A stretch of 64,000 nucleotides of DNA, taken from assembly GCA_029204045.2 (NCBI GenBank), contig CM055073.1:30544576-30608575 (forward strand), given 5' to 3'. Below, piece by piece: positions 38,101 to 45,261 of the stretch (positions are counted from its first letter, which is position 1; each line of letters begins with the position of its first letter). A program made the translations under genes and the position numbers. This stretch comes from Tillandsia leiboldiana. Lineage: Eukaryota > Streptophyta > Magnoliopsida > Poales > Bromeliaceae. The notes beneath the pieces were generated by a model. The model searched no databases. It had not been told where the DNA came from and saw only the letters and a program-made list of their open reading frames with translations.

Positions 38101-41100
38101 GAAGGAGATAATTAGCATTTCCAATTTTACCACATACTACACTTATCAGACTAAGAGGTGGCAAATCGAACACCTTGAAACCATGCAAGTTTGAATTGGT
38201 TATTGATTCCTTACTTTACCCACTTCTTTCCACTTGCAACATTCCTTTAGTTTTCTAAACCTTCCTATTTATTTTGTTTCACATTAAGCTTTCAAATGCT
38301 TACTAAACACATAATTGCCTTAGAAAGGAACATGTTTTCTTTGACAAAATATTCAGAGTAAATGTATGTCAAGATACAAGACAATTTAAAGTGTTGCACA
38401 ACATCAATAAAACAAACTACAAAGAGCAGCATTACTACTATGTATAAGAAGGTAGAAAGTTGACATCATAGAAAGATTAAAAGACGCAATAAAAGCCCAA
38501 AAACAAAATGAAAAAGCACCTATCAAGAAATCAAAGATAGCCTAACCTGAAAAATCCCATTAGAACGCAACGCGCCTTCAGCAACAATAATGGTGTTCTC
38601 GACAAAGAACCCTGAAGTGATATTGTACTCTCATATTAAGGAAACAAGTTGTTCGATAGCTCTCCTTATTGAAGAAAGAAAGACAAAAAGGTAGGAAATT
38701 CACTACATGACGGCAGCTATAAATAATTCGTCCAACTGGAGATTTTATAAGGACTGTTGTTTAAGTGGTGTTGTTTGAAGAAGACTCAGCTTTCTCTATA
38801 AAAAAAAACACTCCAATAACTTCTCACCAAAGGTGGAAGCAGAAAATTCAAATTGGACCTGCTTTTAGACATCAAAAGCTCATTCTAGTTTCCTTCTCCA
38901 GCTACAAGCTCCAAACTTTTGGTTTGTGACAATTACCTTCTACTTCTCAAGTAGAAGTGTTCCATAAGCTAAGACCAAATAGGACTGGTTTTTAAGACAG
39001 CTTGATATAGCAGTTTCGAAAGCATTCTCATGAGTAACTTTCGATAAATACAGTCATTCTTCCTACCAATCAGCTTCAAATTGCTAGACTATATGCAAGT
39101 TTGAATAGCATATTAGACACATCCTATCAATCAGGTTTAGATTATTCTCTTATGCATGATAGAAAGAAATCAGAGAATCATCAACTTCATTAAAAAAAAA
39201 AAAAAAAAACATAGCAGGAGGACAATATAACAATCATGATATGCGGCAGTAAAAGGAAGAAATCAGAAGGACAAAAATGTAATGTAGCGCAATCTTCTTA
39301 TAACCACAGAGTGAAGATATATTCAGTACCTAGGATTGTCTTTGATTTCCTTGCTAACCTGCAACTTAAGTTAAAATTGAACTTCCTTAATTGGCTAACT
39401 TTTATGCTTGAAATTTAGGTAAAAATATAGGGTGACCCCTCAAACTATAGCATTTTAAAGTAGCTTCTTCAACTGCATTTATCGACTCACCCTCCATGTT
39501 AATCAATTCAATATAAGTTATTCCTTTACAAAAATTAAGGATCCCGATAAAGTTAACTGATCTACCTTGCTTCCAGCTAACATGATTGTGAATTACGTTA
39601 ACAATAAATGGTCAAAAACTTATAGATTTACTATAAAGAGTAGATGAATTAATAAAAAACAAACAAAAGCTAACATGATTGTGGATCAAAAAAGTAATGT
39701 TTGGGGATCTATTTTAAAATAACCATTAGCTTAGCATCCCGTTATAACTAATCTACCTCCCTTCCAGCTAACATGATTGTGAAATACCTTAGCAATTAAT
39801 GGTTAAAACTCATAGATTTACTACGAAGGGCAGATGAGATAATAGAGATCAAAACAAACAAAAGCTGAGGAGATGTCAATCAAAAATGTAATATTATGGG
39901 ATCTATTTCAAAATAACCATTAGTTTAGGGTTATTTGTACATAAATTCATATGAATATATCTTACTCTACTACTTCATCGACAGTTAACACTATAGCATG
40001 TTTTCTTGCAAATAAAGTTTAGAATTATAAGAAAAACTTTGTCCGTCAGCTTCTCCATACAGATTAAATGTAGAACAGAAATATCTGCCATAGACACAAA
40101 GAAAACATAAAATTTATTGCCTTCACCAAAGCTTCCTTGAAAACTAGTCAATGAATGCTCTACGTAGTTTTAATGTGAGAAAAGACAACAGCACTGCAAT
40201 TATTTACCACGATGTGCATATATTACTGAATATGCAGTGAAATGTTGCATAGGATGCACTGGATGCTTTAGCACCATAGTTGGTGTGCCTGCCAATCATT
40301 TGAAAACAAATTGTGTATGACATAATAGATGGGATTTAATTAGTCAGCTAATGGAAATCGTGTCAAGACAACTGAATTAAGCGAAAATAGGTATCGCAAC
40401 TATAAACTAAAAGCCTTTAGGATATTGCATTGGACAAATCAATCGGGACTGCAGCAGTCAGATCTTCCAAGAAGAATTGGCCTTCCTCTAGCTGAGAAAT
40501 CAGCCCCATAATCCATCTCCTCCCAGCGCATCCAATCAAAGACTGTATTGGGGTTATCTGCACCCAACAAAACTCGTAATAAAAGAATCCATCAGATGAA
40601 GAGAAGAAGCATTTTATTGACCAAATATCTTGAACACCGAAACTAGCTAAAATGTATGCAAATTTCGGAAGATGGTCAAGACATATATGAAAAAAGGGTT
40701 AAGAAGAAAAAAGAAGGCCGTAGCAAAATGAAGTATATACCTCACAGCTCTCAGCTTCGCTCAATTCAAAATCAAACGACGACCTGGAGAAATACTTATC
40801 GCGGGAAAGCCTCTGGAGAAGCAGTTGGTACCGATCCCTGTACAAATCGGCTTTGTCGCTGGCTCCCCCATGGATCGGCAACTTCCCCGTGCGTCTATTC
40901 CCGAAGAAAGCACTTTTTCATCATTGATTTTCTCAAACATAATCTGATGAAAACATGAAATTCTTGAAGAGGAGCATACTCATAGAAAACTTTCTTGATG
41001 GAGTCGTATTGAAATCGAGGTACGACGAAGGCGTCAATCGCGCGTAAGGCCGAGCGGCTGCTGACGGCGGCGGAGCACGGATCTACAGCGGCTTCGGCTT

Positions 41101-41459
41101 CGAAGAGGAGGCTAACCACTCGGCGAATGGTCTCCTTGTCCAGAATGGAGGATTTTACTGGGGAGGAAAAGAAGAGAAGAGATTCTTTCTGCGGTTAGGG
41201 TAGGGTTGAGAATGAAAAATAAAATAAAATAAAAATAGAAAAAATATATAGAGAGAGAGGAATGTGCGGAAGGAAAATGTAGTGGAAAATTACGAGACTC
41301 CTTGTCGATCTCGTCGATGAGGAGGTCGAGGGCGTCGTTCTCGGCGTCGGGGAAGCGTGAGAGGAAGCAGACGACCTCCTCCAAGGCGTCCACCTTCAAG
41401 GTGAATCCTCGGATTTTAAACCTGCGCTGCACCTTCTTCCGAGTCCCCGCCGCCACCAT
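6097..41459 (-). CDS. DPB2: DNA polymerase epsilon subunit B (POLE2 orthologue), 13 exons, intact
   Basis: Exons, 5' to 3' on the minus strand: 41294-41459, 40980-41157, 40741-40894, 40426-40557, 38547-38624, 8173-8277, 7986-8066, 7767-7897, 7542-7636, 7083-7182, 6527-6641, 6327-6437, 6097-6243. They total 1593 nt, 530 residues plus TAA, with no internal stop; plant DPB2 is about this long. The protein begins MVAAGTRKKVQRRFKIRGF (N-terminal helical domain), then VFYERTGKLPIHGG, IQSLIG and the OB-fold part. The inactive calcineurin-like phosphoesterase fold follows (VVLDGYDSVEIVPSLF, MGNFCSRPCNLS, FLFIPGPDDAGPSKVLPR, SSNPCRIKFYTQEIVFFRQD), ending VELSALES. DPB2 is the essential non-catalytic subunit of the leading-strand polymerase epsilon in the nucleus. 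The start is the ATG at 41459, which gives the conserved N-terminus. All introns are GT-AG except intron 4 (AT-AC). Alternative: a recent non-functional copy, but nothing in the sequence suggests it. Confidence 0.95.
8690..8840. repeat. Relic of a MULE-type end with GCGGTGAAT hairpins
   Basis: AGCGGTGAATGACTTGCCGC followed by CGATGATTCATTCACCG, then an AT-rich flank. It resembles the cleaner hairpin array at 60942-61072 read in the opposite direction, so this is probably an old end of the same family. Confidence 0.5.
8841..9600. other. AT-rich intronic sequence with a degenerate ATCCGGAT-type repeat at 9248-9448
   Basis: No gene seen. At 9248-9448 a degenerate series of ATATCCGGAT and ATCCAGATG words resembles the series at 35260-35525, which suggests two copies of one old non-autonomous repeat. 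No ends or target duplication could be defined. Confidence 0.4.
10336..10790. repeat. Inverted pair of about 20 bp around 0.4 kb
   Basis: AAACGGGCTCCGTTGCTACC near 10342 recurs as its reverse complement near 10766. A third, imperfect copy (AAACGGGCTCCATTGCTAC) lies near 10265. This could be a MITE or the facing ends of two elements; I found no target duplication. Confidence 0.5.
11060..11790 (+). pseudogene. hAT transposase relic (BED-finger N-terminus and start of the catalytic domain)
   Basis: The first open part (11060-11425) has VWKNYEKI and later GTTCLWNHNKSTHL, the layout of a BED zinc finger region with its cysteines partly lost. After stops, the frame resumes with HATISKDVVGHDDEEKK and FSFTMNRWASRQNKKYF followed by AAHYGP (11533-11790). 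These are hallmark stretches of Ac-type hAT transposases (KSRATISKDVV, WTSNQN). The rest is missing: an AT-rich MITE starts at about 11786. The upstream 9600-11050 region has a GC-richer stretch at 9660-9860 that may be its 5' region. Confidence 0.75.
11786..12698. mobile_element. MITE-like element with AT-rich core, Tourist-like ends
   Basis: Left end GCTATAAAATGTTTGGCTGA and right end ACCAAACACACCCACTAT are imperfect inverted repeats, continuing inward as AAGCGATTTTT and AAATCACTTCTT. The core (about 11880-12560) is made almost only of AAATTTAAAATTT permutations. It sits on the 3' end of the hAT relic. Target duplication is unclear. Confidence 0.55.
12960..13460. repeat. Imperfect direct repeats based on AGTTGTAAGAGAAGGCAT
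   Basis: The unit AGTTGTAAGAGAAGGCAT with ATTACAACTATAAATTT occurs about three times between 13140 and 13330. A short open frame across it is a by-product of the repeat. The following bases to about 13700 contain nothing I recognise. Confidence 0.55.
13700..17207 (+). repeat. Gypsy element A 5' LTR (start approximate)
   Basis: The LTR ends GGCGTGACA at 17207, as the other gypsy LTRs here do. GGCGAGCCCGGGTCGCAG at 17170-17190 is shared with the LTR at 28704-31269. GGGCGCCC-type palindromes cluster at 13815-14125 and a TATA box (GCTATAAATT) lies at about 14180. The start is placed only by comparison with the solo LTR at 41667-44824 and could lie anywhere in 13530-13705. Confidence 0.65.
15583..15762. 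repeat. Three tandem 60-bp units inside the LTR
   Basis: The unit begins GAGCCGTTTGGATAGACGGT and contains GTTGAGTGTTCTCCGG. Starts are at about 15583, 15643 and 15703. One diverged unit is also present in the LTR at 31294-33253 (near 32305). Confidence 0.9.
17216..17228 (+). other. Primer-binding site (tRNA-iMet type)
   Basis: TGGTATTAGAGCC, one mismatch from the common TGGTATCAGAGCC, lies eight bases after the LTR end. Confidence 0.85.
17499..18900 (+). pseudogene. Gypsy gag: capsid and zinc knuckle, interrupted
   Basis: The first 222 codons (17499-18167) start MPLRRRVPTRAH, pass a coiled-coil-like stretch (QVDQLSEACRRQEETMDRM) and a Pro/Ala linker, and enter the retrotransposon gag domain (FDPPRFSGQ, PWVAAMERLF, ATNFLESDVEVWWRR, FFPDSTRQK). 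A TAG follows at once, and the frame continues with VQEYIREFTRLL. The knuckle CFRCGQTGHF is at 18657-18698, with a stop codon inside the CX2CX4HX4C motif. Gag packages element RNA; this copy cannot make a full protein. Confidence 0.85.
18955..19465 (+). pseudogene. Gypsy protease/early RT segment, truncated
   Basis: Frame-shifted remains include FDRVLGMDWLARYHATIDC (the conserved stretch after the protease) and SSARARQMMS, up to the LPDSEIEF region that precedes RT. The same stretch recurs, diverged, at 25345-25830. Sequence of another kind begins at about 19466. Confidence 0.75.
19466..19725. other. Unassigned spacer with a pyrimidine tract
   Basis: After the truncation point of gypsy A the sequence carries a TTTTC repeat near 19530 and AATTCAATCCCTGTAATTTT, wording common in unrelated plant LTRs. 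No gene or element ends recognised. Confidence 0.4.
19726..20265. mobile_element. hAT-like MITE, family X copy 1
   Basis: Terminal inverted repeats: left TTGGGAATCAAGTGTCGCCC, right the reverse complement of CAAGGAATTAAGTGCCGTGG. GC-rich sub-terminal regions are dense in CGGCACG palindromes, and the middle is AT-rich. It matches 22721-23156 in reverse orientation over its length. No clean 8-bp duplication remains. Confidence 0.7.
20266..22004. other. Unassigned region with diverged short direct repeats at 21000-21560
   Basis: Two copies of about 80 bp share GTGATATGGATTATGTAGTG (near 21070 and 21145). Further along, GGACGGATGTTGG or GGACGAATGTCG recurs every 60-90 bp. No reading frame. It may be the remains of an LTR. 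Confidence 0.5.
22721..23156. mobile_element. hAT-like MITE, family X copy 2, right end truncated
   Basis: Starts TAAGGAATTAAGTGCCGTGG. It is the reverse complement of copy 1 until GGGCGATGGGTAT, where the end is lost. It includes a poly-A tract at 23092-23121. Confidence 0.7.
23317..24375. mobile_element. PIF/Harbinger-type non-autonomous element, 1059 bp
   Basis: Left end GGGGTCGTTTGGAAACGGG and right end CCCGTTTCCAAACGGACCC are inverted repeats, flanked by TAA on both sides (23314-23316 and 24376-24378), the three-base target of this superfamily. The core contains CT-rich runs (23520-23720) and an AT-rich part. No transposase is visible. Confidence 0.88.
25340..28672 (+). pseudogene. Gypsy B pol: RT, RNase H, degraded integrase and chromodomain-like end
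   Basis: It begins in the region after the protease (MDWLAQ, FREPEQEEF) and passes LRELKAQLQDLMDKRFVRPS. RT follows with CRELNKMTIKTKYPLSCIDD and FSKVDLQTG and the catalytic FIDDIL at 26274-26291. RNase H has YNDASRSSLGCVLMQ, YEIFTDHKSYKYLF and ANVVADALSKS. Integrase is frame-shifted (IAIDFVVGLPRTRSG near 27560; a 60-nt block is duplicated near 27780 and 27870). The end reads VGPVAYKVALPSQLAGTHDV then ATWKPEAEMMDSYSFLF, typical of the C-terminus of Tekay/Del-type chromoviruses. Many stops and shifts are present. Confidence 0.88.
28704..31269 (+). mobile_element. Solo gypsy-type LTR, 2566 bp, TSD GAAAC
   Basis: Begins TGTAGAGTACCGGGAC and ends GGTGCATGACA. GAAAC flanks it exactly at 28699-28703 and 31270-31274. 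Removing it restores a continuous pol-to-polypurine junction of gypsy B, so it inserted there and then lost its interior by LTR recombination. GTACCGGTAC palindromes lie at 28905-29168 and a TATA box (TCTATATAGACC) at about 29286. Confidence 0.93.
31294..33253 (+). repeat. Gypsy B 3' LTR, 1960 bp
   Basis: TGTAGTG start, CGGGACGTGACA end, preceded by the purine tract at 31281-31293. GGGCGCCC palindromes lie at 31441-31672, including a 73-bp tandem duplication (31528-31600 and 31601-31672). A TATA box (CTATAAAGG) is at about 31737. Confidence 0.85.
33254..33893. other. Extremely AT-rich spacer
   Basis: TATAATATA-type sequence to about 33720, then a short mixed stretch. No gene or element ends seen. 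Confidence 0.5.
33899..35244 (+). mobile_element. TRIM retrotransposon, copy 1, with a hAT element inside
   Basis: Terminal repeats 33899-34074 and 35070-35244 (about 175 bp) are clearly related to the TRIM at 46279-46856. Flanks ACTAT (33894-33898) and ACTGT (35245-35249) are a five-base duplication with one change. A degenerate PBS (TTGATATCAGATA) and purine tract (AAAGGTGGGAGGAA) are in place. Without the nested insert the interior is about 214 bp, as in the other copy. Confidence 0.88.
34153..34925. mobile_element. Non-autonomous hAT element, 773 bp, TSD AGCGCAGC
   Basis: Ends CAGTATTTGAAAAGGCGCG and, at the other side, reverse complement of CAGTGTTTGAAAAAGCGCG. A perfect 8-bp duplication AGCGCAGC (34145-34152 and 34926-34933) fits hAT. 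On the minus strand 34440-34580 encodes an acidic tail (IDEEPDWVDFEDTEEEYIWD and a run of E/D to a stop), probably the C-terminus of the parental transposase. Confidence 0.92.
35245..35653. repeat. Degenerate ATTCGAAT/ATCCGAAT repeat
   Basis: At 35325-35520 the words ATTCGAAT, ATTCGAATCCG and CATATCCG recur irregularly, resembling 9248-9448. Ends undefined. Confidence 0.4.
35654..36836 (+). mobile_element. Solo Ty1/copia LTR, 1183 bp
   Basis: Starts TGTTAGCGAATTTCG and ends CACTTAACA. Its 3' part (GGCGCGTGGATTCGCGTG near 36473, TTTTTTACTCCG, CACGTAAAAATCT, CTAGGTGTTTTTTC) matches the copia LTRs at 52651 and 58763 in the same order. GGACCGGTCC palindromes occupy 35860-36135, ahead of a TATA box (TCTATAAATAATC) at about 36209. 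No clean target duplication. Confidence 0.82.
36837..37609. other. Unassigned intronic sequence
   Basis: AT-rich with no credible frame. The phrase AGTGAAACCTTGGGATAAGTCCAAT recurs as GTGAAACTTCAGGATAAGTCCAAT about 50 bp later (37487 and 37540). Confidence 0.4.
37610..37951. mobile_element. hAT-type MITE, family X copy 3, TSD CTCAATAT
   Basis: Inverted ends CAAGGATTTAAGT and ACTTAAATCCTTG. A perfect 8-bp duplication CTCAATAT flanks it (37602-37609 and 37952-37959). The right part has GCCGTGCCACGGCAC as in copies 1 and 2, so this copy assigns the whole family to hAT. Confidence 0.92.
37960..38546. other. Intron 5 sequence next to exon 5, nothing recognised
   Basis: Ordinary AT-rich intron sequence without repeats or frames. 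Confidence 0.5.
38547..38624 (-). other. DPB2: DPB2 exon 5, an island between two long introns
   Basis: A 78-nt exon, 26 codons, reading NITSGFFVENTIIVAEGALR and ending SNGIFQ, followed by donor GTTAGG. Taking the AC at 38626-38625 as the acceptor keeps the spacing of the family (SKAKITTGFF type). The competing AG acceptor three bases upstream would add one residue. Confidence 0.93.
38625..40425 (-). other. DPB2 intron 4: U12-type AT-AC intron
   Basis: On the minus strand the intron starts ATATCCTAAA and ends TTTCCTTAATATGAGAGTAC. The 5' site fits the U12 AT-type consensus (ATATCCT), TTCCTTAAT fits the U12 branch-site consensus about 11 nt from the end, and the terminal dinucleotide is AC. 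It is phase 0 after codon 210. Length is 1801 bp, and it contains a tandem duplication at 39530-39930. Confidence 0.9.
39530..39930. repeat. Tandem duplication of about 200 bp inside the U12 intron
   Basis: Two diverged copies offset by 201 bp. Both carry CCAGCTAACATGATTGTG (39573 and 39774), then ATAGATTTACTA, AAACAAACAAAAGCT and GGATCTATTT followed by AAATAACCATTAG. Confidence 0.85.
40426..41459 (-). other. DPB2: DPB2 exons 1-4
   Basis: Four exons encode residues 1-210, separated by introns of 136, 85 and 183 bp. Exon 1 ends after ILDEIDKES-type sequence with donor GTAATT. Exon 2 ends inside a Glu codon with donor GTATGC. Exon 3 ends SEAESCE with donor GTATAT. Exon 4 (ITPIQSLIG to DLSNA) ends in phase 0 at 40426, directly before ATATCCT. 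Confidence 0.94.
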
Positions 41460-41539
41460 TTCTGCAGCAGCCGGCCCAACGGGGAAGCGAGTCTGCGGCG
41501 TCACAGCGTCCGTCTGGGCAAAGGGCGGGAAAACGAGAA
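41460..41539 (-). promoter_or_regulatory. DPB2 5' leader, only 80 bp left before a transposon
   Basis: The sequence upstream of the ATG is contiguous host sequence only to 41539, where a 9-bp target duplication and a Mutator-like element begin. The interrupted host sequence resumes at 44884 for about 40 bp (AATTGGCGGCTGCGGGGGCC). No TATA box is seen in either remnant. Confidence 0.7.
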
Positions 41540-42340
41540 GAGTAATGCTACATGTACACCCCGAAGGGGTGTACATCCTACACCTTCACCCTTTTAATGG
41601 TGTCGATATTTTTTACGGGTCACATCAAGTGACCACTCAACACACCCCCACCCTTAGATGGGTGGGTGTCACGCCCCGGAACCCGGGCTCGCCAACAGAT
41701 CCGCCGTGCACATGGGATTTCCCGAGTACACGAAGCGCTGGTAACCTGCTCCGATATAATATAAACAATAAAAGAGCATAATACAGAGCTGAAGTGGAAG
41801 AACCACATAGTATCTCAGACTGGAACTACTAATGAAGCTGTAATATGTACAATAATCTCCCAGCTCACCAAAATAATACATCCAGCTGGCGAAAGCCAGA
41901 CCTAGAATAAAAGAAGAATACCACAGTCTGAGTAAAGGGTGCAGCATCTATCTAACAGCTCTCAGTCTCCCAGGAGATCTATCTATTCAGCGATCCCCTT
42001 ACCTCGATCAGCTGCCGATGGCCTAGCAGCTCCCGCAGACGACTCTGCAAAAATAAAGGAGAAGAAAGAAACAGAAAAGAACAATGGGGGTGAGAACTAC
42101 CAGATAAACTAGTAGCCTCCCCTAGTGGGCAAAACCTCAACTCTGACGCACCCACTAGGACTACTAGAGGCCAGAAAGGAATAAGTGGTAAAGCTGTAAA
42201 CAGAACTGCTGAATAAAGGGAAACCACCACTAGTATGCCTCTAAATGTCATGTAGCATGAAATGACTGTATGCAACAATACCAAACATGCCTGCCTGAAA
42301 TAACTCAGTCTTGTGTCACTGGTACTGCCTGCTGTGCCTT

Positions 42341-42490
42341 GCCAAATCGGGTATGCTGGCCAATGCATAACACCGATAGGGGATAGTGTTTGCCAAATCG
42401 GGTATACTGGCCAACGCATGACACCGATAGGGAATAGTGTTTGCCAAATTGGGTATGCTGGTCAACGCATAACACCGATAGGGGATAGGA
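42341..42490. repeat. Three tandem 51-bp units within the solo LTR
   Basis: Unit starts GCCAAATCGGGTATGCTGGC and ends GGATAGTGTTT; starts at 42341, 42392 and 42443. Confidence 0.93.
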
Positions 42491-43140
42491 GTCTCAATGA
42501 CTCAAAGTCTGTCTGTAACACACTCCAGAGTGGCACTCGAGGGGAGCGACCCACACGAGTAAATATCTCAGTAATAAGTATCAGAAGTGCCATAAAACAG
42601 CAGGACTGGATCATGACTATGATCAAAGTGGGAAAAACTATCCACTAAAGAAAACCCCGATCTGATGCCATAGTACTTAACAAGTGGGAAAACCACCCAC
42701 TAGGATAACCCGATCCTCAGCTGATGCAAAATAGACCAGACTCATCCCTAATCTGATGCAAGGATAAATATCTGGTCGACCGCCTACTGTCCGCGGTCAC
42801 CGCAACACCCCACAAGTTTATAATCTAACATAACCTTGGCTATACTATCCCAAACCCCTGCTCATACTCGAGCGACAAGCAACTGAAAGCAAAAGAGAGC
42901 AATAAAACATGTCAAGTCTTAATATGATAGTGTAGCAATAGATAGTGGCCCTACCTGATGTCCGGGCATGCATGCAACTGTCTTTATTTTAAAAGTTGTA
43001 AAATAGTGTCAAAGATTTGAAAAGATTGATTTACTGAATAAAAGTCATTTGCATGCGAGATTATAGCCTTTGTCTCAATCACAGTGTCCCAATATAAGTC
43101 ATCATATCATCTGTGGGTTATATTAAATTTTAGGAGAGTT

Positions 43141-43365
43141 CGTCCCAGCGGTTCTCATCAATTGTCCTGTTAGTAGTCCTGTTAGTAGTCCTGTTAGTAG
43201 TCCCAATAGTTCTCATCAATTTAGTTGGTCCCAATTGTTCTCATCAATTGTCATATTAGTTTGTCCCAATTGTTCTTATCAATTGTCATATTAGTTTGTC
43301 CCAATTGTTCTTATCAATTGTCATATTAGTTTGTCCCAATTGTTCTCATCAATTAAATTTTAAGG
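43141..43365. repeat. Short tandem repeats within the solo LTR
   Basis: AGTCCTGTT repeats near 43170-43205 are followed by about four units of roughly 38 bp containing GTCCCAATTGTTCT and CATCAATTGTCATATTAG. Confidence 0.9.
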
Positions 43366-44883
43366 GAGTTCCAGTAATCCCAGTGAGCTTGTCAAAAATG
43401 AGGTAAGCAACAACCGCCCACCTCGAACAGCTCAAATCACACCCAGATAGTCTCCTGGCTGTCCACAGTCCCCTAGAACTGCTGTCTGCCGAGAACGGTG
43501 CCCTACAGCAACACACATTGCACAGGGTGTAACTATATTATTCATAAAAATACAGCTTTTGCTGTTTTTCAAATAGCACGAAAAGAGAGGAGTTTTTCAC
43601 CTCTGTATAGTGCTCAGAAAAATCCAGAAAAATTACGGTTGCGTTCCTCGCGAAGAGTAGATCAAAATCGACTCTTTAAACGCCTCGATCTGATGCTCCT
43701 ACGCCAAGATAAAAATCGGAGAAGTTGACACTGTCCAGAAATTTCCACAGTAAAAAGGGGGGTCAAAGAGGCCTCGGGAAACGTGCCAAAAGTACGAAAT
43801 GGAGCAAAGTGATCAACACGGAAATCGAAGCCTTACCTCTTAGGAACGCGCTGTTGCAAAAATCGTCCAAAAATTCCTCCTGGTTAGCCCACAGGGAATT
43901 TTCGACGGAACTGCGACGGGAAATGGGCCGAAAAAGAAAACCGTCGCAGTGTGCCGCGTCGCAGATAACTCACTAACTGTAACTCCAAAAATTCTGAGAT
44001 TTGGAGGAGAGAGAGAAGAGAGAGAGAGGAAGAAATTTCGTAGAGGGCACATGCCCTGATTCTCACTCTAAGGCCCGCAAATCGAGGTGGGAATGAGAGG
44101 GGGTGGGGATTGCTATTTATAATGGGCTGGGGCTCCACACAGGATCGGATCCGAACAGGGAACACCGAAACGGGCCAACCAAAACGCACCACGCGTCCAC
44201 AAAACAGGAAACAGCCTGTGCAAGGGCCACTCGGAAGCCGCCACGTGTCCACGTGGTGCACAGGCCCGGTCCCCGCGCCGGGTCTTCCGGAAGATGTTGG
44301 CCAATCGGAGCGCCGCCACGTGACCCTTCTAGAAGCCGGCCGGCCAATAGGGAAGCGCCACGTGTCAAGGTAAGTATTCGGTGCACCCGGTGCACGCCAT
44401 GCCGTGGACCGCGCACCAGCGCCCCCCGCCCGCGCCGTGCGCCGCTGCGCTCTGCCGCGCTCCGCCGCTGCGCCGCCGCTGTGCCGCCGCCTGCCGCCGC
44501 CCGCCGGTCGCCGCCGGCTGCCGGAACAGTAATTCCGGCAGCCGGAGTTACTGTTCCGGTGAACAGTGTTTTGGCGCCGAAAAATAAAGTGAATATACCG
44601 TTTTGATCGTTTTCGCGCGCTGAGTCCAAATCCGCTGTCCATTTCGCCAAATTCTCATCCGAAATTTTGCCGAAAGCTCCCGGAAAATCCCATTTGCTCC
44701 GATTTTCGCGCAGAGTCTATATTAAATGTCCAATTTTGATTCTACAAGCTTTGTTTCACCGAATAAGCTCCCTACAATCACTGTTTAATGTTGCACAGTT
44801 CCTGCGGGAGTCTGGATCATCACAGTGGGGGTGTGAGATGTACACCCATTACGGGTGTACAAGTAGCATTTTCCAAACGAGAA

Positions 44884-45260
44884 AATTGGCGGCTGCGGGG
44901 GCCGGGAACGAAGTAAAAAAAAAGGGTTAATTGCATACATGTCCCTACAAATATGTCGAATTACAAATATAATACTGCAAAATTTAATTTTTCATATTTA
45001 TCCCTTCAAAAATCCACCGTTATTCAAATATGCCCCTATCGTCCATCTCTGTTAGAAAAGTTGATTTAACCCTAGATTAAATGCTTAACCTTGGTTAGAT
45101 TAAAAATTAAATTTATATATTTATCCTTTTCATATTATACTTTTATCTAAGGGATTTTTTTCAAATTAACCCTCTGAAAATTGAAAATTTGCAAAATAAC
45201 CCTCCCAAAAAAATTTTTGCAAAACTAACCCTCTTTTTGCCACCTCGGCGCCACGGTGGG
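44884..45260. other. Host remnant upstream of DPB2, then AT-rich transposon edge
   Basis: About 40 bp of host sequence continue from the MULE target. From 44924 the text GGGTTAATTGCATACATGTC begins, a phrase common at plant transposon ends, followed by AT-rich sequence leading into the hairpin array. I take it as the likely edge of the plant-mobile-domain element. Confidence 0.45.
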
Positions 45261-45261
45261 C

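Larger units (their letters stand above)
8278..38546 (-). other. DPB2 intron 5, 30,269 bp, packed with nested transposons
   Basis: Donor GTTAGG at 38546-38541 and acceptor TATAG ending at 8278 join Gln236 to Val237 in phase 0. All TEs between about 9.2 and 38 kb lie inside this intron, in both orientations. Correct DPB2 expression requires the whole 30 kb to be transcribed and removed, unless it is spliced in steps. Confidence 0.92.
41667..44824 (-). mobile_element. Solo gypsy-type LTR, 3158 bp, TSD GTGGG, inside the MULE
   Basis: On the minus strand it starts TGTGATGATCCAGACTC and ends GGGGCGTGACA, with GGCGAGCCCGGG near the end as in the other gypsy LTRs. GTGGG flanks it at 41662-41666 and 44825-44829. 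A palindromic hairpin lies at 44521-44559 and a TATA box (TTATAAATAGC) at about 44111. The short minus-strand frames across the GC-rich part (44100-44650) are compositional. Confidence 0.9.
41540..44874. mobile_element. Mutator-like element, 3335 bp, TSD AAACGAGAA
   Basis: Inverted ends: left GAGTAATGCTACATGTACAC, right (reverse complement) GGAAAATGCTACTTGTACAC; both continue with a GGGTGTACATC repeat. The perfect 9-bp duplication AAACGAGAA (41531-41539 and 44875-44883) is the Mutator signature. No transposase is visible; apart from about 180 bp of its own ends the element is occupied by a solo LTR. Confidence 0.92.

Noticed and set aside
38625..38627. AG acceptor at 38629-38628 for DPB2 exon 5
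   Set aside because: It would add one residue not found in the family and would pair with an AT donor; the AC acceptor with a U12 branch site fits better.
44103..44650. Overlapping frames of up to 252 codons on both strands in a GC-rich stretch
   Set aside because: They arise from GC-rich composition inside a solo LTR with a clear TSD; no conserved domain and no homologous frame.
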